A stretch of DNA of 64,000 bases from Pimelobacter simplex. Lineage in GTDB: Bacteria > Actinomycetota > Actinomycetes > Propionibacteriales > Nocardioidaceae. Location of the stretch: assembly GCF_024662235.1 (NCBI RefSeq), contig NZ_CP096276.1, positions 930,001 to 994,000 of the forward strand, read 5' to 3'. Under the pieces are notes generated by a model that saw only the letters and a program-made list of their open reading frames with translations, ran no database searches and was not told the origin of the DNA. The position numbers and the translations under genes are program-made. Below, piece by piece: positions 16,383 to 25,453 of the stretch (position 1 is its first letter; each line of letters begins with the position of its first letter).

Positions 16383-17558
16383 ATGCAGAACCGCCGTACC
16401 TGGGGCGCCCTGGCCGCCCTCAGCCTGATCACCGTCACCACCGCCGTCGCCGTCCCGGGCGCCATGGAGGCGGTGGCCGCCGCCGCTCGGCCCTCGTGCG
16501 GAGGGCTGCGCGCGACGATCGTGGGCACCGCCCGGGCCGACGTGATCCGCGGGACCCGCGGCCGCGACGTGATCGTCGCCAAGGGCGGTGCCGACCGGAT
16601 CGACGGCCGCGGCGGCAAGGACGTCATCTGCGCGGGTCCGGGCGACGACCGGGTCACCGTGCCCGCGCGAGGCCGCGGGACCCGGGTGCTGGGCGGTCCG
16701 GGCGACGACGTGCTCACCGCGCGGGCCGGCGGCGTCGCGCTGGTCGGGGAGGCGGGCGACGACCAGATCTTCGGCGCGGACGTCCCGGGGCGGGCCGACG
16801 GTGGCCCCGGCGACGACCTCATCGTGCTCGGGCGCGGCAACGACACGCGGGTGCACGGCGGTCCCGGCAACGACCGGCTCCAGGGCGGTGGCGGCAACGA
16901 CCGGCTGGACGGCGACGACGGCGTCGACGTGTGCCGCGGCGGTCCGGGCACCGACACCTGTCACGGCGGCGCACCCGGCGGTCCGCAGAACTCCCCGGAC
17001 GACCCGGACACCTGCCTCGCCGACGTCGAGGTCAAGCTCTCGTGCCACGTCGAGGGGGTGCCGGCCCGGTGGCGGCTGGTGCTGGAGGGCACCTCGGACT
17101 ACACCAACGGCTCGAACCACCGCACCGAGATCTCCTGGGTGCTGACCGCCTACGTCGAGCAGTACTTCCGGCAGGACGGGAAGACCTGGTACCTCCTGGG
17201 CTCGGGGCTCTCCGGGCGCTGGACGGGTACCGGTGCCAACGGCGAGTGCACGATCGAGGGCCGCGGCGAGCTGGCCGACGGCGACCTGTCGGTGACGATG
17301 GCGCTGGACGAGGTGAGCGAGACCTACACGTTCGAGTGGGGCGGTCTGGCGACGCGGGCACCGGGGACGATCACGTGCCCGTGGGGGACGTCGTCGTACG
17401 CGATGAGCACGCGGGCCACCGACCGGGTCGCCTATGCCGCGTGGAACCCGGCCGACCTGGAGACGCCGCTGACCGGGAGCCGGAGCGTCCAGCCCGACGG
17501 GCCGGGCGGCGGCCTGGTCGTCGACTACACCTGGCGGCTGGAGCGCGCCGACCCGTGA
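16383..17558 (+). CDS. Secreted RTX-like calcium-binding repeat protein
   Basis: The 391-residue protein has a Sec-type signal peptide (about 1-34). It is followed by tandem RTX-like nonapeptides (residues about 40-200) such as GRGGKDVI, GGPGDDVLT, GGPGNDRLQ and GGGGNDRLD, which fold as Ca2+-bound beta rolls in the family. Residues 210-391 form a Trp/Tyr- and Cys-containing domain that I do not recognise (Cys at SCHV, GECTIEGRG, TITCPWG). No toxin or protease motif is seen. The ATG at 16383 was chosen over a GTG 29 codons upstream because it starts the signal peptide. It stands alone after the pnkp terminator and converges with UPF0324. Confidence 0.75.
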   Translation: MQNRRTWGALAALSLITVTTAVAVPGAMEAVAAAARPSCGGLRATIVGTARADVIRGTRGRDVIVAKGGADRIDGRGGKDVICAGPGDDRVTVPARGRGTRVLGGPGDDVLTARAGGVALVGEAGDDQIFGADVPGRADGGPGDDLIVLGRGNDTRVHGGPGNDRLQGGGGNDRLDGDDGVDVCRGGPGTDTCHGGAPGGPQNSPDDPDTCLADVEVKLSCHVEGVPARWRLVLEGTSDYTNGSNHRTEISWVLTAYVEQYFRQDGKTWYLLGSGLSGRWTGTGANGECTIEGRGELADGDLSVTMALDEVSETYTFEWGGLATRAPGTITCPWGTSSYAMSTRATDRVAYAAWNPADLETPLTGSRSVQPDGPGGGLVVDYTWRLERADP

Positions 17559-17578
17559 CCGCCGACCGCTGACCGCTG

Positions 17579-18559
17579 CTAGCCCACGAGGAGCGCGCCG
17601 CCGAGGCCCAGCAGACCGACCCAGCCGGTGGCGAACGCTGCCAGGAGGAAGGGCGCGGCACCGGCGGCGCGCAGGCGACCGAGCCGGACCCCGCAGCCGA
17701 GCGCGAACATCGCGGCGGCGAGCAGCAGGGTCTGGGCCGCCGCGGCGGTGTCGAGGACCCAGGCGGGCGGGGTGATCCAGGTGCGGAGCAGCACCAGGGC
17801 GAGGAAGCCGAGCACGAAGCCGGGCACGAGCGCGGGGCGTACGCCGCCCGCGGCGTCCGCCGTCGTACGGCGCTGCCAGGAGACCCAGGCGACGACGGGG
17901 GCGAGCAGCAGCACCCGCCCGAGCTTGACCACGACCGCGACGGCGAGCGCGCCGCCGCCGACCACGCCGCCGGCGGCGACGACCTGGGCGACCTCGTGCA
18001 CCGAGGCGCCGGCCCAGATCCCCGCAACGGTGGGGGAGAGGTCGAGGAGCGAGGCGACCAGCGGGACCAGGCCGATCATCGCGGTGCCGAAGACGACGAC
18101 GAGCGCCACCGCCGACGCGGTCTCGTCCTCGTCGGCCTCGACCACACCGTCCACGGCGGCGACCGCGGCCGCGCCGCAGATCGAGAAGCCGCAGCCGATG
18201 AGCAGCCGGTGGGTCCACGACAGGCCGAGCCGGGCGCCGAGCGCCATGGTGAGCGCGACGCCCGACGCGACGACCGCGAGCACCAGCGCGATGACGCCGG
18301 GCCCGAGTGCGGCGACCTGGCGCAGCGAGAGCTGCAGCCCCAGCAGGACGACGCCCGCGCGCAGCAGGGTCCGCGCGGAGAAGGCGATCCCCGGCGCCGT
18401 CCCCTCACCCAGCGGTACGACGGCCGCCGCGACCATGCCCAGCGCGATCGCGACGAGCAGCGGGCTCGCCGCCGGCACCAGGCGGCCCACGCCGAAGGCG
18501 AGGAGGGCGGGTGCCGCGCAGAACGCGACGCCGGGGGCGCGGAGGCGGGTCGTGATCAC
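17579..18559 (-). CDS. UPF0324 / YeiH-type putative anion (sulfate) exporter
   Basis: The 326-residue protein is highly hydrophobic with about ten membrane helices. It carries the family motifs SWTHRLLIGCGFSICGAAAV, with conserved Cys and Gly, and AGIWAGASVHEVAQVVAAG. UPF0324 members are predicted sulfate or sulfonate-related exporters; some YeiH members sit beside CysL/YeiE-type LysR genes. Here a LysR gene is divergent with about 70 bp between. The GTG start gives an immediate lead into helix one. The substrate is unproven. Confidence 0.85.
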   Translation of the reverse strand: MITTRLRAPGVAFCAAPALLAFGVGRLVPAASPLLVAIALGMVAAAVVPLGEGTAPGIAFSARTLLRAGVVLLGLQLSLRQVAALGPGVIALVLAVVASGVALTMALGARLGLSWTHRLLIGCGFSICGAAAVAAVDGVVEADEDETASAVALVVVFGTAMIGLVPLVASLLDLSPTVAGIWAGASVHEVAQVVAAGGVVGGGALAVAVVVKLGRVLLLAPVVAWVSWQRRTTADAAGGVRPALVPGFVLGFLALVLLRTWITPPAWVLDTAAAAQTLLLAAAMFALGCGVRLGRLRAAGAAPFLLAAFATGWVGLLGLGGALLVG

Positions 18560-18611
18560 GTCTTCCAGCGTGGTCGCTCGCAGACCTCCGCAGTAGACGT
18601 CGATTGCGCAT

Positions 18612-18630
18612 GAGGATATATCCTCCGGAT
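18612..18630. promoter_or_regulatory. Overlapping palindromes between UPF0324 and LysR genes
   Basis: GAGGATATATCCTC (18612-18625) is a perfect 14-bp palindrome. It overlaps a second inverted repeat, ATATCC-TCC-GGATAT, which runs into the LysR start codon at 18631. This A/T-rich symmetric patch in otherwise GC-rich DNA fits a LysR binding site controlling both divergent genes. Confidence 0.5.
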
Positions 18631-19530
18631 ATGCAGGACTGGCCCGAGCTCACCGCCCTCGAGCTGCTGGTCGCGGTCGCCGACCACGGCAGCGTCAGCG
18701 CCGGAGCGCGCGCGATCGACATGGCGCAGCCCAACGCGAGCCGCTCGCTGGCGCGCCTGGAGCGGGCCCTCGGCGTCGGCCTGCTCACCCGCTCGACCGC
18801 CGGGGCGCGGCTGACGCCGGCCGGGCTGATCGTCGTGGACTGGGCGCGCGGCGTGCTCGACGCGGCCCGGACGCTGGTCGACGGCACCGCGGCGCTCGCC
18901 CACGCGGGCGGGGGAGAGCTGCGGGTGTCGGCGAGCCAGACGGTCGCCGAGCACCTCCTGCCGGCCTGGCTGGCCGCGCTGCGCGCGCAGCACCCGGAGG
19001 CGTCGGTGCTGCTCGAGGTGCACAACACGGCCGAGGTGGTCGCCGGTGTGCTGTCCGGGGCCTGCGACCTGGGGTTCGTCGAGGGGCCGCGCGCGCCGCG
19101 CGGCGTGCGGACGGCGGTGGTGGCGCGCGACGAGCTGGTGCTGGTCGTCGCTCCGGACCACCCGTGGACCCGGCGGCGCAGCCGGGTCGGTGCCGACGAG
19201 CTGGCCGCGACGCCGCTGCTGACGCGGGAGCCGGGCTCGGGGACGCGGGTCCGGCTCGACGACGAGCTGCGGGCCCTGACCGGATCCCCGGCGACGGCGC
19301 TGCAGGAGCTCGGCAGCAACGCCGCCGTACGGGTGGCGGTGCAGGCGGGGGCCGGAGCGGCTGTGCTGAGCCGGCTCTCGGTGGCGGACGCGCTGGCGTC
19401 CGGTGCGGTGCTGGAGGTGCCGATCGACCTCACGCTCGACCGCGAGCTGCGGGCCGTGTGGACCGGGCCCCGGCGGCTGACCGGCATCGCTGCCGACCTC
19501 GTCGCCGTGGCCCGGTCGCACCCGGCCTGA
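18631..19530 (+). CDS. LysR family transcriptional regulator
   Basis: The 299-residue protein has a LysR winged helix-turn-helix (about 5-65; DHGSVSAGARAIDMAQPNASRSLARLE) and a periplasmic-binding-like effector domain (about 90-295; AEHLLPAWLAALRAQHPE, DLGFVEGP). It reads like the CysL/YeiE group. The start is placed at ATG 18631, which gives the usual nine residues before the helix-turn-helix; upstream in-frame codons would run through the palindrome. Divergent to UPF0324, its probable target. A second LysR in this window (48696-49628) shares the same effector-domain motifs and is a paralogue. Confidence 0.92.
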   Translation: MQDWPELTALELLVAVADHGSVSAGARAIDMAQPNASRSLARLERALGVGLLTRSTAGARLTPAGLIVVDWARGVLDAARTLVDGTAALAHAGGGELRVSASQTVAEHLLPAWLAALRAQHPEASVLLEVHNTAEVVAGVLSGACDLGFVEGPRAPRGVRTAVVARDELVLVVAPDHPWTRRRSRVGADELAATPLLTREPGSGTRVRLDDELRALTGSPATALQELGSNAAVRVAVQAGAGAAVLSRLSVADALASGAVLEVPIDLTLDRELRAVWTGPRRLTGIAADLVAVARSHPA

Positions 19531-19548
19531 GCCGGTTCGTGCCTCGGA

Positions 19549-21234
<1,686 letters not shown>

Positions 21235-21239
21235 TCACC

Positions 21240-21257
21240 ACCTACTGGAAAGTAGGT
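21240..21257. promoter_or_regulatory. Second inverted repeat in the cholesterol oxidase upstream region
   Basis: ACCTACT-GGAA-AGTAGGT has 7-bp perfect arms and a 4-bp spacer. It sits between the KstR-like box and the stop of hutD (also minus strand), 66-83 bp upstream of the oxidase start. It may be a second regulator site or a terminator for hutD. Confidence 0.4.
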
Positions 21258-21287
21258 ACAGGTGTCCAGGCGCTTTCCGGACGGGCG

Positions 21288-21842
21288 TCAGGCGGCGGGC
21301 GTCAGCTGAGCCAGCGCGACCCGGCCGTCACCGGCGAGCAGCACCGGCTCGTCGGTCAGCGCCACGTCGCCGGCGCGCAGGGTCGCGCCGGAGGAGGCGC
21401 ACACCCGCACGCAGCCGCTGAGCACGACGACGACCAGCGGGGCCGCCGCCGGCAGGGGGAGGGCGGCGTCGCGGGAGTGGAGCCGTCGTACCTGGAGGGT
21501 GGCGCTGGCCCGGCCCCGGCGGGTCATCACGTTGAGGTCGCGGGTGGGCCGCTCGACCGCGCAGCGGACCGGGACGCCGCCGTCGAAGGCGAACGGCTCG
21601 TCGGGGCGCAGCACGTGGGTGCCCTCGGGGAGGGTCAGCTCCATCGTCTCGCCGTCGATGAGCGTGATGATCCGGTCGATGCCGGGGAACGCCGAGAAGT
21701 CGCTGCTGTGCGCGACGTCGGCGATGCTCACCCGCCAGTCGAACGGCTCGGAGCCGTCCGTGGCGATCTCGGAGGTCACGCCCTCGCCGTTGGCCCACGG
21801 CTGGCGTCGGTGGTCGCGGTCGCGGCGCACGGTCAGGGACAT
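21288..21842 (-). CDS. HutD/Ves family cupin protein
   Basis: The 184-residue protein has the HutD pattern: RRQPWANGEGVTSEIA at the N-terminus, FDWRVSIADV, then FPGIDRIITLIDGETMEL, and RDLNVMTRRG in the second cupin half. HutD proteins are bicupins linked to histidine utilisation, possibly protecting against excess formiminoglutamate, but no hut catabolic genes are present in this window. A perfect 16-bp palindrome lies 55 bp upstream and could be its operator. It precedes the cholesterol oxidase on the same strand. Confidence 0.88.
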   Translation of the reverse strand: MSLTVRRDRDHRRQPWANGEGVTSEIATDGSEPFDWRVSIADVAHSSDFSAFPGIDRIITLIDGETMELTLPEGTHVLRPDEPFAFDGGVPVRCAVERPTRDLNVMTRRGRASATLQVRRLHSRDAALPLPAAAPLVVVVLSGCVRVCASSGATLRAGDVALTDEPVLLAGDGRVALAQLTPAA

Positions 21843-21896
21843 GCGCCTACTCCAGCCGATCCCGTGGTGGCACGGAACGCCCGCCGCCGGGTTGGT

Positions 21897-21912
21897 GTCT
21901 GGGATCCCAGAC
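21897..21912. promoter_or_regulatory. Perfect 16-bp palindrome upstream of hutD
   Basis: GTCTGGGATCCCAGAC reads the same on both strands. It is located between the lysoplasmalogenase stop and the hutD start, 55 bp before the latter. The length and symmetry suggest a dimeric regulator site, for example a GntR-type protein. Confidence 0.45.
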
Positions 21913-21927
21913 GTTGCCCTGAGGACG

Positions 21928-22623
21928 TCAGGAACGGCGCCCGGCCCGCGCCGCGCCCTCGGCCAGCAGCAGCTGCGCGCCCGTGTAGGTCGCCATCACG
22001 ACCGACTCCAGCCGCGCCGGAGGGTCGGGCAGCAGGAACGTCCGCGCCCCGAGCACCGCGTCCGAGGCGACGAACAGCGCGCCCCCGGCCGCGCTGAGCA
22101 CCCGCGCGTCGCGCGGCAGCGCCGGGTCCAGGTGGGACGCCGCGGCCGCCATGCCCGACAGCAGCGCCGAGTAGCCGAGCACCGTCGCTCCCAGCCGCCG
22201 GTCGTGGCGCGCCGCCGCCGCGGCGACGACCGGTCCGCTCACCGCCCACGTCGCGGCAAACCCGCGCGCGACCCGCCCCGCCCGCAACGGCGTACGACGG
22301 TCGCGGGCGCGGCGGAAGCCCGCCACATAGGCCAGGTGACCTACTCCGAACGAGGTCGCGCCCGCCGCGAACGCCCGGTCGCCCCGGCCCAGCAGCAGCA
22401 CGTCCCCGCCCCAGCCCCCGGCCTGCGCGGCCAGGGTCGACGTACGCAAGGGGGAGCGGGCGGCCCGCGGGTCCGCGGCCAGCGCGGCGCCGAGCACCGG
22501 CAGCAGCAGTGGCTTGGTCACGAAGCGCGCCCGGTGCGCCCACGGCCGCGCCGAGCCGGCGAGCGCAGTGTCGGTCGCGGCGAGGGCGGCGTAGGCGAGC
22601 TTGATGCGGGTCGTCGTACGCAC
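21928..22623 (-). CDS. Lysoplasmalogenase (YhhN family)
   Basis: The 231-residue membrane protein has about eight hydrophobic helices and the YhhN/TMEM86 motifs, including VTKPLLLPVLGAAL, GGDVLLLGRGDRAFAAGATS with the conserved Asp, and LFVASDAVLGARTF near the C-terminus. Family members hydrolyse the vinyl ether bond of lysoplasmalogens. Substrate availability in this organism is not known. It lies 9 bp after the end of the HNH gene on the same strand, so the two are probably cotranscribed. Confidence 0.88.
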   Translation of the reverse strand: MRTTTRIKLAYAALAATDTALAGSARPWAHRARFVTKPLLLPVLGAALAADPRAARSPLRTSTLAAQAGGWGGDVLLLGRGDRAFAAGATSFGVGHLAYVAGFRRARDRRTPLRAGRVARGFAATWAVSGPVVAAAAARHDRRLGATVLGYSALLSGMAAAASHLDPALPRDARVLSAAGGALFVASDAVLGARTFLLPDPPARLESVVMATYTGAQLLLAEGAARAGRRS

Positions 22624-22632
22624 CCGCCGACC

Positions 22633-23088
22633 TTAGGGTCTGCCCGCCTGGCCCGCCGCCAATTGCGCCCGGGTCGGCTCGTAGGGCTGGACCAGCAGCC
22701 GCATCCCCGCCTCGGCCGGCGTCCGGTTGGCCTTGCGGCCGTTGCACGGCCCGCACGCGGCGACGGTGTTGAGCCAGGTCCAGGTGCCACCGCGGCTCTG
22801 GGGGAGCAGGTGGTCGATGGTCAGCGCGTGCCGGCCGCAGTAGGCGCACCGGTGCCGGTCGCGCTTGAGCACGTTGGTCCGCGAGTACGACGCCGGCCGG
22901 TACATCCACTTGGCCGCGACGTAGCGCACCAGCCGGATCACCAGGGGCCACCGGTGCGGCCCGATCATCCGGTCCTCGTGGGCCTCCTCGACGGTGGCGA
23001 CCTCGCGGAACAGCATCCGCACGGCGTGCTGGAAGGTGACCGTGCCGAGCGGCTCGTAGGAAGCGTTCAGCAGCATCACGGTGGTCAT
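22633..23088 (-). CDS. HNH endonuclease family protein
   Basis: The 151-residue protein ends in an HNH domain with zinc-binding pairs CAYCGRHALTIDHLLPQSRG and ACGPCNGRKANRTP. The N-terminal half (MLLNASYEPLGTVTFQHAVR) is the conserved leader of a widespread actinobacterial single-copy HNH family of unknown biological role. The start at ATG 23088 matches relatives; ATG 23097 is the alternative, but it stands only 2 nt after AGGAGG while 23088 has an 11-nt gap. This is probably housekeeping rather than a mobile restriction enzyme. Between it and the PucR gene (23089-23251) I see only a likely promoter region. Confidence 0.88.
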   Translation of the reverse strand: MTTVMLLNASYEPLGTVTFQHAVRMLFREVATVEEAHEDRMIGPHRWPLVIRLVRYVAAKWMYRPASYSRTNVLKRDRHRCAYCGRHALTIDHLLPQSRGGTWTWLNTVAACGPCNGRKANRTPAEAGMRLLVQPYEPTRAQLAAGQAGRP

Positions 23089-23251
23089 GGGCCGCATCAC
23101 CTCCTGGTCCTCGTCGCACGGCGCCAGTCGGATTCCTAGTCCGTCAGCATTTCCGTTGGGCCACGAAGGCGTGAAGGGCAGGGGTCCTCTGCGCGAGGTT
23201 CCGACACGGTGAATGTACGTCGGCGCGCGCGCCTGCTCCACCCGTTTGTGC

Positions 23252-24406
23252 TCAGGCGCCCGTCAGGAAGGGCGCCAGCTCGAGGCCCAGGTGCAGCCGC
23301 AGGCGGTCCGCGCCGCGGGCGAGGTCGAGCCCGGTGGCCTGCTCGACCTGGCCGAGCCGGTGGTAGACGGTCTGCCGGTGCACGGCGAGCCGGGTGGCGG
23401 TGCGTGAGGCGCTGCCGGCCTCGTCGAGCCAGGTGCGCACGGTGGCCAGGACGTCGGGTGGGACGGTGGCGAGGAAGGCGCGCAGCCGGGGGTCGAGGAC
23501 GGCGTCCGCGAGGTCGTCGTCGCGGGCGACGCCGAGGAGGGCGAGGGGGCCGAGGTCGCTCCAGGCGACGACGGAGCCGGGTGGGCGGGTGCGGGCGACG
23601 CGGAGGGCGACGCGGGCGCCGCGGTGGGCGGCGGCGAGGCCGTCGATGCCGGGGACGGTGGGGCCGAGGGCGGCGCGGGTGACCCGGTCGAGGGCGTCGA
23701 GGCGGCGGCCGAGGCCGACGGCGGCGAGGAGGTCGTCGAGGCCGGGCGTGGGGGTGACCAGGGTGGCGCGGGCGACGGCGGCCGCCGTACCGGTGCCGGC
23801 GCCGGCGCGGACCCAGACGACGCCGGGGCGGGAGGGGCGGCTGGCGACCTGGTCGAGGAGCTCGGGGCGCTCGACGAGGACGCAGGTGACGGGCTCGTCG
23901 AGGTCGAGCCCGGCGGCCTGGGCGAGGTCGACGGCGGAGGCGCGGGCGGCGAGCCGGCCGCCCTCGACGAGGTCGCGGAAGAGCGCGTCGCGGTGGGCCT
24001 GGCGGCGCTCGGCGACGTCGAGGAGGCGGGCCGCGGACTCCGCGATCCGGACCGCCTCGGGCCAGGTCGCCTCGTCGATGCGCCCGGCCGGGTCGATCAG
24101 CCAGAAGTAGCCGTGCACGCGGCCCAGGTGGCGGGCCGGGACGCACAGGCGCCCGACGATGCCGAGCGCGGTGTCGGCGGGCGTGCGGAGCGGGCCGGGG
24201 GAGTCCTCGATGCCCTGGGCCCGGAACCAGGCCCGCACCTCGTCGCTGGAGCGCCGCTCCAGGATGGAGCGCTGCCGGATCCAGTCCACGACGTCGTCGC
24301 CGCGGTGGTCGGAGAAGCCGATGAGGCGGAAGCCCGGGTCCTCCAGCGTGCACGGCGCGTCGGTGAGCCGGGCCATGTCCTCGACCAGGTCGTCCAGCGT
24401 CGTCAC
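23252..24406 (-). CDS. PucR/CdaR-type regulator of proline catabolism
   Basis: The 384-residue protein has an N-terminal sensor region (about 1-135; GYFWLIDPAGRIDEATWPEA), a central GGDEF-like degenerate domain and a C-terminal PucR helix-turn-helix (about 330-384; WLDEAGSASRTATRLAVHRQ, then YHRLGQVEQATG). This class activates amino acid or purine catabolic genes; in mycobacteria a PucR-type protein activates proline dehydrogenase and P5C dehydrogenase. It is divergent from exactly those genes with 82 bp between, so that role is strongly implied. The ATG start is followed by a typical acidic helix. Confidence 0.88.
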   Translation of the reverse strand: MTTLDDLVEDMARLTDAPCTLEDPGFRLIGFSDHRGDDVVDWIRQRSILERRSSDEVRAWFRAQGIEDSPGPLRTPADTALGIVGRLCVPARHLGRVHGYFWLIDPAGRIDEATWPEAVRIAESAARLLDVAERRQAHRDALFRDLVEGGRLAARASAVDLAQAAGLDLDEPVTCVLVERPELLDQVASRPSRPGVVWVRAGAGTGTAAAVARATLVTPTPGLDDLLAAVGLGRRLDALDRVTRAALGPTVPGIDGLAAAHRGARVALRVARTRPPGSVVAWSDLGPLALLGVARDDDLADAVLDPRLRAFLATVPPDVLATVRTWLDEAGSASRTATRLAVHRQTVYHRLGQVEQATGLDLARGADRLRLHLGLELAPFLTGA

Positions 24407-24414
24407 CCGACAAG

Positions 24415-24465
24415 TGTCACACGTTCATCGCGAAAGGATGTGACAGGTGTCCGTTCCGTGTGACC
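24415..24465. promoter_or_regulatory. Candidate operator set for the proline operon
   Basis: TGTCACA (24415-24421) and TGTGACA (24439-24445) form an inverted repeat, and TGTGACC (24459-24465) is a further direct copy 20 bp on. The spacing of about two helical turns fits cooperative binding by the divergent PucR-type protein. Confidence 0.5.
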
Positions 24466-24488
24466 CCGGACGCTCCTAGCGTGGAAGC

Positions 24489-25412
24489 ATGCTCAGCCAG
24501 ACCCTCAACCGCGCGGCCCGCAGCACGCGGGCCCGGCGCGCCGTCGAGTCGATCCCGCTCACCCGGCGCGTGGTCGACCGCTTCGTGCCCGGCGAGACGA
24601 CCGCCCAGGCCGTCGCCGCCGCCCAGCGCATGGCCGCCACCGGCCGCGTCGTGACCATCGACGTGCTCGGCGAGGACGTGCTCGACCTGGCCGGTGCGCG
24701 TGCCATGCGCGACGCCTACCTCGACCTGCTCGCCGCGCTCGCCGAGGCCGACTGCGCCGCCGGCTCCGACGTCTCGCTCAAGCTCTCCGCGATGGGCCAG
24801 GCGCTGCCCGACGGCACCGCGATCGCGACCGAGCACGCGGCCGAGATCTGCGCGGCCGCCGCGGCCGTCGACTGCACGGTCACCCTGGACATGGAGGACC
24901 ACACGACCGTGGACTCCACGCTCACGATCGGCGCCGACCTCCGTACGGCGTACGGGTTCGTGGGCAACGTGCTCCAGACCAACCTCTTCCGCACCCCGGG
25001 CGACATCGCCGCGCTCGACGGCACCGGCGCCCGGATCCGCCTGGTCAAGGGCGCCTACCGCGAGCCCGAGTCGGTCGCGCACCCGCGCAAGGCCGACGTC
25101 GACCGCGCGTACGAGCTCGCGATCGACGCCCTGATGGCCTCCGACTGCTACCCGATGATCGCCACGCACGACCCGGCGATGCTCGACCGCGCCGTGCTGC
25201 GCGCGACCGCCGCCGGCCGCACCGACCTGCAGTGGGAGACGCAGATGCTCTACGGCGTGCGCCCCGAGCTGGAGCAGACGATCGTCGACGCCAGGCACCG
25301 GATGCGCGTGTACCTGCCCTACGGCACCGACTGGTACGGCTACTTCATGCGCCGCCTGGCCGAGCGTCCCGCCAACGTCGCCTTCTTCCTGCGCGCCCTC
25401 GCGCACCGCTGA
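24489..25412 (+). CDS. putA: Proline dehydrogenase
   Basis: The 307-residue monofunctional FAD enzyme oxidises L-proline to delta-1-pyrroline-5-carboxylate. Family motifs are visible: SDVSLKLSAMG, VTLDMEDHTTVDSTL, RIRLVKGAY and the substrate-binding C-terminus YGTDWYGYFMRRLAERPANV, whose Arg-Arg binds the proline carboxylate. Length fits the short monofunctional type, distinct from the large bifunctional PutA of proteobacteria. It starts at ATG after GGAAGC. The P5C dehydrogenase follows 41 bp later, giving the complete proline-to-glutamate pathway. Confidence 0.96.
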   Translation: MLSQTLNRAARSTRARRAVESIPLTRRVVDRFVPGETTAQAVAAAQRMAATGRVVTIDVLGEDVLDLAGARAMRDAYLDLLAALAEADCAAGSDVSLKLSAMGQALPDGTAIATEHAAEICAAAAAVDCTVTLDMEDHTTVDSTLTIGADLRTAYGFVGNVLQTNLFRTPGDIAALDGTGARIRLVKGAYREPESVAHPRKADVDRAYELAIDALMASDCYPMIATHDPAMLDRAVLRATAAGRTDLQWETQMLYGVRPELEQTIVDARHRMRVYLPYGTDWYGYFMRRLAERPANVAFFLRALAHR

Positions 25413-25453
25413 CCCGCCGCTTCCCGCCGCACCCGATCGAGAGGACACCTGAG

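Noticed and set aside
13643..16957. Long minus-strand open frame of about 1100 codons opposite Pnkp
   Set aside because: Antisense shadow of a gene with all catalytic motifs on the plus strand; no recognisable domain.
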